Shown: one piece after another, positions 7,401-11,065 of the stretch | Position numbering within the stretch: the first letter of the stretch is position 1 | Layout: the number at the start of each line of letters is the position of its first letter | Assembly: GCA_017504335.1 (NCBI GenBank) | Contig: JAFVRI010000028.1 | Location: forward strand, 1-11,065 | Reading direction: 5' to 3' | Length of the DNA stretch: 11,065 bases | Source: Clostridia bacterium | Lineage (GTDB): Bacteria > Bacillota > Clostridia > Oscillospirales > CAG-272 | The notes under the pieces: generated by a model | Databases searched by the model: none | The model's input: only the letters and a program-made list of their open reading frames with translations | What the model was told of the DNA's origin: nothing | Made by a program: the position numbers and the translations under genes

Positions 7401-8993
7401 ATATCCGCCGTCCATAACAATATACCGTCCATCCTCCAGGGTGATCACGTAGTTCATTCCGTGACCGTCCAAAAGGGTTCTGTGGGAATAATCCAAGGAC
7501 ATGATGTGGAGTGTCGCCTCGGTGATCTTTTCGTAGTCGGTATCCACATCAGGGATGGGAGCCGTTTCCTTATGTCCGTCCGCGAACAGGTGCATGGTTC
7601 CGCCCGAAAGCTTGGAATAATGGGACAGGCAAACCTCGTTCGTTCCCTTACGGTAGGTACGGAACACGTTCACTCCAATATGGTTTTCCTGCCACAGGGT
7701 ATATCCGTCTGCCAGAAGTGCTTGGCAATATGCCTCAAACTCTGAGGAAGTTACACCCGTATAGCTCAGCATCAGGGTCTGATTCGCGTTATCGATATTG
7801 ACCTTTTCCACACCGTCGGTAAACTCGGGAAAATCCAAAAGGAATCGATTATCGCTTCCCTTCCATTCTCCCTCCATGCAAAGGATCAGGGAATCGGAGG
7901 CGGGATCTACCGTTTCTGCCATCTGACTGAGAAGAAGGCCGCATGCCTTTTCTCTCAGCATTCCGAAGTTACCCACCAGTACGATCTTGTTGCCCACAGC
8001 ACGAACAGCATATTCGTTGCGGGATACGGTCTTGTATGCCGCCTCGCTTTCGGGGTATCCCACGTTACCGATCAGGATGCTTCGGGTCTCCTCCTTATAA
8101 TTGCTGTCATCTGCGTAGACCAGATCGGGCAATTTTCCCGTATAGAGCTCAATACGGGTCATGATGTCTGCCGCAAGAGCCTCATCTGCCTTGCTGGGCT
8201 TATTCGGAAGCACAATATTGTACAGAATCTCGCTGTTCTTATAAATGGGAATCGCTTGGATGGGAGCCTCCTCCACAACCGAATACCCGGGCGCTACCTG
8301 CAACACTCCGTTTTCTGCCTGATCAAGCTCGGCAAGAAGCGCGTCAACCGCCGCAGGAAGTGCTTTATCCATGATCATCGTTACAACGATCTTGTTCTCA
8401 TAGAATGCGATAACATACTGATTGTCCTTGACAAGAAGCTTTTCTGCCTCGGCACTTGCTGCCTGATTGGTCTTTCCGATTAGGATCTCCTTACGGGAGG
8501 GATCTTCCAAAAGCTTATAGTCATCGGACACCGAAGGCTCGTCAACTCCGAGGTTCACCAACGCGTTATAGAGATCGCCTACCGCCTGATCCATCGCGGT
8601 GTTATATGCCTTGGGACGAATGATGGTAAACTCCTTCAGGTCATACAGGTACCCCTGAGGTGCTTCCTCACTCTCGGATTCACTCTCGGATTCACTCTCA
8701 GATTCGGATTCACTTTCGGATTCGGACTCGCTCTCGGACACCGCTTCACTCTCGGTCTCGGATTCGCTTTCGTTTTCCGTCTCGGATTCCGTCTCGATCT
8801 CGGTCTCGGTTTCGGATTCCGACTCGGTCTCTATCTGAGAATCGGATTCCGTCTCCGTATCGGTTTGTGTATCATTTACGTTTGGCTGTTCTGTTCCGGA
8901 GGGCTCGGAAGCATCCTCTCCGCAGGCGAACAGTCCGCCCAAAATCAATAACAAGGATAGTATGAAAATGATGTATCTTGCGTTTCGTTTCAT
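4470..8993 (-). CDS. Large surface lipoprotein with two tandem ILIG-ILIG-MBL units (ComEC-like hydrolase domains)
   Basis: A 1507-residue lipoprotein. Signal peptide 1-23 ends in lipobox LFAC (Cys24), followed by an acidic Ser/Thr-Glu linker to about 110 that includes 12 consecutive Ser-Glu pairs (86-109). Unit 1 (about 115-800): two ILIG domains (EILIG 169-173, SILIG 305-309), a small domain (about 400-472) and an MBL domain with metal motif H567-x-H569-x-D571-H572, TGD (D678) and NHHA (704-706). Unit 2 (about 810-1507): EILIA 865-869, NILVG 1003-1007, small domain about 1100-1168, and MBL with H1263/H1265/D1267/H1268, TGD (D1374) and NHHG (1399-1402). The MBL parts resemble the ComEC/Rec2 C-terminal hydrolase, here extracellular and lipid-anchored, with no channel domain. 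A phosphodiester or other ester substrate is plausible but unproven. Start: ATG at 8993, with AGGAGG 10 nt upstream. It is the intact paralog of the gene at 2015-4356. Confidence 0.9.
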   Translation of the reverse strand: MKRNARYIIFILSLLLILGGLFACGEDASEPSGTEQPNVNDTQTDTETESDSQIETESESETETEIETESETENESESETESEAVSESESESESESESESESESESESEEAPQGYLYDLKEFTIIRPKAYNTAMDQAVGDLYNALVNLGVDEPSVSDDYKLLEDPSRKEILIGKTNQAASAEAEKLLVKDNQYVIAFYENKIVVTMIMDKALPAAVDALLAELDQAENGVLQVAPGYSVVEEAPIQAIPIYKNSEILYNIVLPNKPSKADEALAADIMTRIELYTGKLPDLVYADDSNYKEETRSILIGNVGYPESEAAYKTVSRNEYAVRAVGNKIVLVGNFGMLREKACGLLLSQMAETVDPASDSLILCMEGEWKGSDNRFLLDFPEFTDGVEKVNIDNANQTLMLSYTGVTSSEFEAYCQALLADGYTLWQENHIGVNVFRTYRKGTNEVCLSHYSKLSGGTMHLFADGHKETAPIPDVDTDYEKITEATLHIMSLDYSHRTLLDGHGMNYVITLEDGRYIVMDGGYNLSSGSKDADRIYEYLVKHNKREDGKVVIAAWFMSHPHGDHFGAFESFAPKYYKDVTMEYFIANPYSVQMGGSSWFDSSLSVLLNMMDASLIKPHTGQIMTFCNTELEVIYTHENLYPNTSLSADTNNSSTVLRMRQNGHTAIFTGDASVPACNVMVKLYGDELKSDMFQVNHHACSGGTWALYDAATREDSYVLFTCARETFFYRTLGYWVEGKTIAAEGVLKPNRDLALKVGFERCFYADGIVEQITFPLGKEIQISENKDISQDPTTLKDENEIGYFWYDLSEFSVIRPQTRNSQIDDAVGSLYQALVQIGIENPNIKDDYGLEADPSRKEILIAMTNQPESASAAERLETLDQYSFTFSKNKIVIQVLHEEALADAIEAFIKDYVLGAKDFMISQERKTPEVIGVADYEVVSLSENGTPIYNIVIPEHYTNMEKAIADNLAALIQGYTGAAPAVVLDRDVTYDANAYNILVGNTSFTESQTVLSELKRSEYDTRKIGNKIVVAGHVSGTQSIAGNQLTNLIKRFNKEGDSNLFICLPNDMKGRDNVYFLDYPQFTEATLSLELDNENKTLMYSYTGVTEDMFVAYEKTLTDGGFTLWQTNEINDNLFRTYRNEEGELCLAYYPTKSMMHLFADKHSETVAIPDADPNYEKITEMTLHVMSLDYTHRNVYDGHGMNYIITLEDGRYIVMDGGYDDASGSRDSERIYEYLVANNKRADGKVVIAAWFMSHPHGDHFGAFDSFAGKYYKDVTLEYFIANPYSPSMAGGNSHWMLNSLPHLLKLMNASLIKPHAGQIMTFCNTKLEVIYTHENLYPTTLSDTNNSSTVIRMHQNGHTALFTGDASYDACNVMVSLYGNTLKSDMFQVNHHGYSGGTWALYDVATYAEAQDGKNSYVLWTCSKEAFYYRTLGYSVPDKTVIGGGMLTPNRNLALKVGFENCFYADGVIEQITFPLNGEITISEIRDVTKDPTTQPQL
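4473..6566 (-). repeat. Copy 2 of the ILIG-ILIG-MBL unit (second half of the large lipoprotein)
   Basis: From about residue 810 (YFWYDLSEF) to the C-terminus. Its ILIG domains are the most diverged of the three copies (EILIA and NILVG). Its MBL domain is very close to copy 1, for example across SHPHGDHFGAF and YYKDVT. It lacks its own signal peptide and linker. Confidence 0.88.
6594..8651 (-). repeat. Copy 1 of the ILIG-ILIG-MBL unit (first half of the large lipoprotein)
   Basis: From residue 115 (YLYDLKEF) to 800. It ends in DISQDPTT, which matches the natural C-termini of copies 2 and 3 (DPTTQPQL and DPATQPQP). The match marks copy 1 as a formerly terminal unit that has been fused to copy 2. 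Confidence 0.88.
8664..8921 (-). repeat. Ser/Thr-Glu linker-coding repeat (large paralog)
   Basis: This codes for residues 25-110. Within it, the 12-mer CTCGGATTCACT (plus strand) is repeated back to back at 8673-8684 and 8685-8696, followed by near copies up to about 8740. Such a tract is prone to slippage, so linker length may differ between strains. Confidence 0.8.
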
Positions 8994-9038
8994 ATATTTA
9001 TGACCTCCTTTGTATCATTTCAACGATTCACCATTATA

Positions 9039-9067
9039 ATTTTACATGATTTCCGTCATTCTGTCAA
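9039..9067 (-). promoter_or_regulatory. Sigma-A promoter of the 1507-residue lipoprotein gene
   Basis: On the minus strand, TTGACA (9067-9062) and TAAAAT (9044-9039) are separated by 17 nt. This is the same core as the promoter of the paralog at 4395-4423. A second TATAAT-like string follows directly. The leader is about 40 nt and ends in AAAGGAGG (9011-9004), a strong ribosome site. Confidence 0.85.
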
Positions 9068-9140
9068 GTCAAATTTTCCCTCATTTTTTTAGCAAAATAT
9101 AAATTATTTACAAATCAATAAACACTTTTTCCGAAATATG

Positions 9141-9158
9141 TGATACAATAAGGTATCA
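9141..9158 (+). promoter_or_regulatory. Extended -10 promoter with overlapping palindrome (possible operator)
   Basis: TGATACAAT (9141-9149) fits an extended -10 element (TGn then TACAAT) for the six-helix membrane protein gene. No good -35 box is seen 16-18 nt upstream. The element is also one arm of a perfect inverted repeat, TGATAC (9141-9146) and GTATCA (9153-9158), with 6 nt between the arms. A bound repressor would cover the -10 box. Promoter function is likely; operator function is only suggested. Confidence 0.5.
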
Positions 9159-9195
9159 TACGACAAACGAGATATTTTTTCAAAAAAGGAGCTTT

Positions 9196-9966
9196 ATGAA
9201 AACGAACCATAAAAATACCTCTTCAGAGGAAATCGCTCTTGCCGATTCCCCTGTCCTCAGCGAGGCATCCAAAAAGCGGCTGTACCGCTTGATGGCGCTT
9301 CTTACATACGGTCTGTTTGTGCTGAACACCGTGGTTCTATCCCCCATTTTGGTTTCTCTGGACAGCGACGTCATGACCTCCGATACGGTATTCCCTTCTC
9401 TCGTATCGGTCCTGATGCACCTAATCCATCTCGCCGTCATTCCCTCTGCCGCATGGACGCTGATCGGCTTTTCCTATGATCATAGAGGGGCTGCCTCGGT
9501 ATCCCGTCGGCTGGTCGCCATGTATTTCGGCTCCTTGATTTTCTGCCGTTTTTGTGACATGGTAATGGCGCTTACCATCAATGGCTCGCTGTATCTGAAT
9601 GAGGATATTATCTATCCTGCGTGGTATCTGGTTTTAGATTTGATCTACAATCTGGCGCTTTTCCTGATGGTGCGCTTCTATCTTTCCCGCCATCGCTCCC
9701 TCCCGGTAGAAAAGCAGCACCGAGGACTCATCCGCCGATTTGCGGTGGTATTTACCGCGGTTGCCCTGCTACAGGAGGGAATCTATACCGTTGCCTTTCT
9801 GTATGACTCAACCAATCCCATGACAGGAGAGGAGATCACGGTCATGGCAGGTCGGTATCTGGATGCCTTCCTGATAGGACTTGCGTTCTACCTGCTTTCC
9901 CGCCTTCTCTACCGCTTTCTCGCTCACAAGGCAAAGTGTGATGAGGAAGAGAAGGATCCCCTTTGA
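9196..9966 (+). CDS. Six-helix integral membrane protein of unknown function
   Basis: A 256-residue protein not recognised as a named family. About 30 polar N-terminal residues precede hydrophobic segments at roughly 32-54, 66-92, 105-127, 140-163, 181-203 and 220-243, and a charged tail ends in KCDEEEKDPL. Even helix number and basic residues flanking the helices place both ends in the cytoplasm. No catalytic motif, ATP site or transporter signature is visible. The start is ATG with AAGGAG 5 nt upstream. It is transcribed away from the large lipoprotein gene across a 202-bp AT-rich gap with both promoters, and it converges on the Xre regulator gene. Weak promoter geometry plus a palindrome over the -10 box suggest controlled expression. 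Confidence is high that it is a gene and low for any function. Confidence 0.88.
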   Translation: MKTNHKNTSSEEIALADSPVLSEASKKRLYRLMALLTYGLFVLNTVVLSPILVSLDSDVMTSDTVFPSLVSVLMHLIHLAVIPSAAWTLIGFSYDHRGAASVSRRLVAMYFGSLIFCRFCDMVMALTINGSLYLNEDIIYPAWYLVLDLIYNLALFLMVRFYLSRHRSLPVEKQHRGLIRRFAVVFTAVALLQEGIYTVAFLYDSTNPMTGEEITVMAGRYLDAFLIGLAFYLLSRLLYRFLAHKAKCDEEEKDPL

Positions 9967-9981
9967 TTCGAACATGAACAC

Positions 9982-10029
9982 AAAAAGAAACCGCCTTCCT
10001 ATCGTCAATAGAAAAAGCGGTTTCTTTTT
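9982..10029. terminator. Bidirectional intrinsic terminator between convergent genes
   Basis: Perfect 13-bp arms AAAAAGAAACCGC (9982-9994) and GCGGTTTCTTTTT (10017-10029) enclose a 22-nt loop. The T-run at the right end serves the membrane protein gene, and the A-run at the left end serves the regulator gene on the minus strand. It lies 15 nt beyond each stop codon. The loop is unusually long for a terminator. Confidence 0.9.
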
Positions 10030-10044
10030 CTTCCGCATATTAAG

Positions 10045-10932
10045 TTAGGACAGCATTTGCTGCAGAATCACCAGCTTGTTGTTGGCGTATTCATAGGCAC
10101 CCTTGAAATCCTCCCGTTCACGGCAACAAACTTCAAGATCGCAAAATACAAAATAGAGGACCGGCTTGGGTACCGGGATTTCCTCGATCAGGATTCGATG
10201 GAGCAGCTCATAGGCTTGCTTGAAATCCCCCTCCTCCATCCATTTTTCCGCGTCCAGATGCAAGGTGTATGCCGACTCCCCTTCAGTAAGGGCTTCCAAA
10301 GCACGGACAAGACCTCCGTCTCCCTCCTCCGAGCTTCGCTCCTTTAAAATCATGGCATACCGGCAAAATGCATCGTTCATGGCGGGAAATACATTTACAA
10401 GCTCCTCATCCAACACATTGGAATCAAGCGTCGCGGAAATGCGACACATATACCAAAAATACACCGCCGCCGTTGCGCTGATGTGATCCATTCGATAAAA
10501 GCATTTCTCTCCGGCATCTACCGCCTCATCCAAAAGCGTCGCGCATTCACGAAGCCGACCGTCATAAAAGGCTTCAATTGCCAAAGACAGATTGCATTCG
10601 GCAAGGATCATGCGGAGCTCATCATCCTCACCGCACTCAGTATGTCTGCACATATCTGCGGCGATCTGATAATTCCCCTCTCGCATGGCACGCTTGATGG
10701 CATCGGTCTCACTCTTTTTAAAATAAATTCCTTCATCCTCTTCCTCGGTCAACAAAAAACCGGGAGACACATGAAGTCGTTTCGCAAGATAGCAAATGGT
10801 TTCCAAGGAGGGATTGGCAGAGCCGTTTTCGATGCGGCTGAGCATATTCCTTGTGATCTCTTCTCCGGCAAGATCCGACTGGGTCATAAGCTTTGCCGTT
10901 CTGAGCTTTTTGATCTTTCCTCCGATATTCAT
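10045..10932 (-). CDS. Xre-family transcriptional regulator with TPR-like C-terminal domain
   Basis: A 295-residue DNA-binding protein. Residues about 5-62 are a Cro/C1-type helix-turn-helix: GGKIKKLRTAKLMTQSDLAG, then ITRNMLSRIENGSANPSLETICYLAKRLHV, a textbook Xre domain. An acidic connector (EEEDEG) leads to an all-helical C-terminal region (about 70-295) with TPR-like helical hairpins, such as NYQIAADMCRH and EAFYDGRLRECATLLDEAV. This layout resembles the Rgg/PlcR (RRNPP) regulators, whose TPR domain binds a short signal peptide, but no peptide gene is seen here, so the ligand is unknown. The start is ATG with TAGGAGT 6 nt upstream, and the gene has its own promoter and terminator. Its targets are unknown. 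The palindrome in the neighbouring membrane protein promoter is one candidate, though convergent genes need not be linked. Confidence 0.88.
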   Translation of the reverse strand: MNIGGKIKKLRTAKLMTQSDLAGEEITRNMLSRIENGSANPSLETICYLAKRLHVSPGFLLTEEEDEGIYFKKSETDAIKRAMREGNYQIAADMCRHTECGEDDELRMILAECNLSLAIEAFYDGRLRECATLLDEAVDAGEKCFYRMDHISATAAVYFWYMCRISATLDSNVLDEELVNVFPAMNDAFCRYAMILKERSSEEGDGGLVRALEALTEGESAYTLHLDAEKWMEEGDFKQAYELLHRILIEEIPVPKPVLYFVFCDLEVCCREREDFKGAYEYANNKLVILQQMLS

Positions 10933-10959
10933 GTCTTAACTCCTATTCTTAATGACAAC

Positions 10960-10988
10960 ATTGTAACACAAATCGAGAAAAAAATCAA
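10960..10988 (-). promoter_or_regulatory. Promoter of the Xre/TPR regulator gene
   Basis: On the minus strand, TTGATT (10988-10983) and TACAAT (10965-10960) are 17 nt apart, and a TG one base before the -10 makes it an extended -10. The leader to the ATG at 10932 is about 20 nt and contains the ribosome site TAGGAGT. Confidence 0.75.
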
Positions 10989-11007
10989 GAACCAATTCCA
11001 ATCATTT

Positions 11008-11065
11008 TTACAGATGGTATTTTTCTTCAAACAATTTTTTCCGTGTGTCGAAATCGGCACCCTCC
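11008..11065 (-). CDS. 3' end of an unidentified gene (cut by window edge)
   Basis: On the minus strand one frame enters from the right edge and reads EGADFDTRKKLFEEKYHL before a TAA stop at 11010-11008. The mix of charged and aromatic residues looks like a normal protein C-terminus, and the stop lies about 20 nt before the -35 box of the regulator promoter. Only 18 residues are visible, so no family can be named, and the call could be chance. Confidence 0.4.
   Translation of the reverse strand, partial: EGADFDTRKKLFEEKYHL

Noticed and set aside
8664..8921. CRISPR-like or satellite repeat array
   Set aside because: The repeats are in frame, have no spacers, and encode a Ser-Glu linker inside an intact protein.
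9068..9140. Riboswitch or other structured leader in the AT-rich divergent gap
   Set aside because: The stretch is AT-rich without strong stems, and the leaders predicted from both promoters are only about 40 nt.
9967..10044. Small RNA or attenuator in the gap between the convergent genes
   Set aside because: The only structure is a symmetrical hairpin with U-runs on both sides, fully explained as a shared terminator; no promoter directs transcription into the gap.

Overview
The window looks like a chromosomal segment of a Gram-positive Clostridia-type Bacillota, probably host- or gut-associated. The reasons are AGGAGG-type ribosome binding sites, near-consensus sigma-A promoters with 17-nt spacers, lipoproteins with Ser/Thr-Glu low-complexity linkers, and a clostridial-style Xre/TPR regulator. 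The assignment is an inference from style; no rRNA, tRNA, mobile element or CRISPR array is visible.

Layout, left to right. Positions 1-426 (minus) hold the N-terminal 142 codons of an ArsB/SLC13-like membrane permease cut by the window edge, with its own strong promoter. Positions 510-1926 (minus) are a two-gene operon: sfsA, then a YgjP/DUF45 zinc metallopeptidase whose start overlaps the sfsA stop. Positions 2015-4356 and 4470-8993 (both minus) are the core of the window: two related genes for surface lipoproteins, each with its own TTGACA-17-TAAAAT promoter and each ended by a nearly identical hairpin terminator. Positions 9196-9966 (plus) encode a six-helix membrane protein of unknown function, transcribed divergently from the large lipoprotein gene. 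It converges on a minus-strand Xre/TPR regulator (10045-10932), and a 13-bp bidirectional terminator lies between them. The last 58 bases appear to be the 3' end of another minus-strand gene.

The lipoprotein pair is the most interesting part. One unit consists of two related alpha/beta domains carrying an ILIG motif, a small linker domain and a ComEC-like metallo-beta-lactamase (MBL) domain. It occurs three times: twice in tandem in the 1507-residue protein and once in the downstream gene. In the 1507-residue protein the junction between units looks like two former genes joined after loss of a stop codon, signal peptide and linker. The downstream gene is split by a one-base frameshift near 3226, so its lipoprotein half and its MBL half are now in different frames; as read, it is a pseudogene unless this is a sequence error. 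The lipobox places these proteins outside the cell membrane, with the hydrolase domains held away from it by an acidic linker. Substrate and role are unknown.
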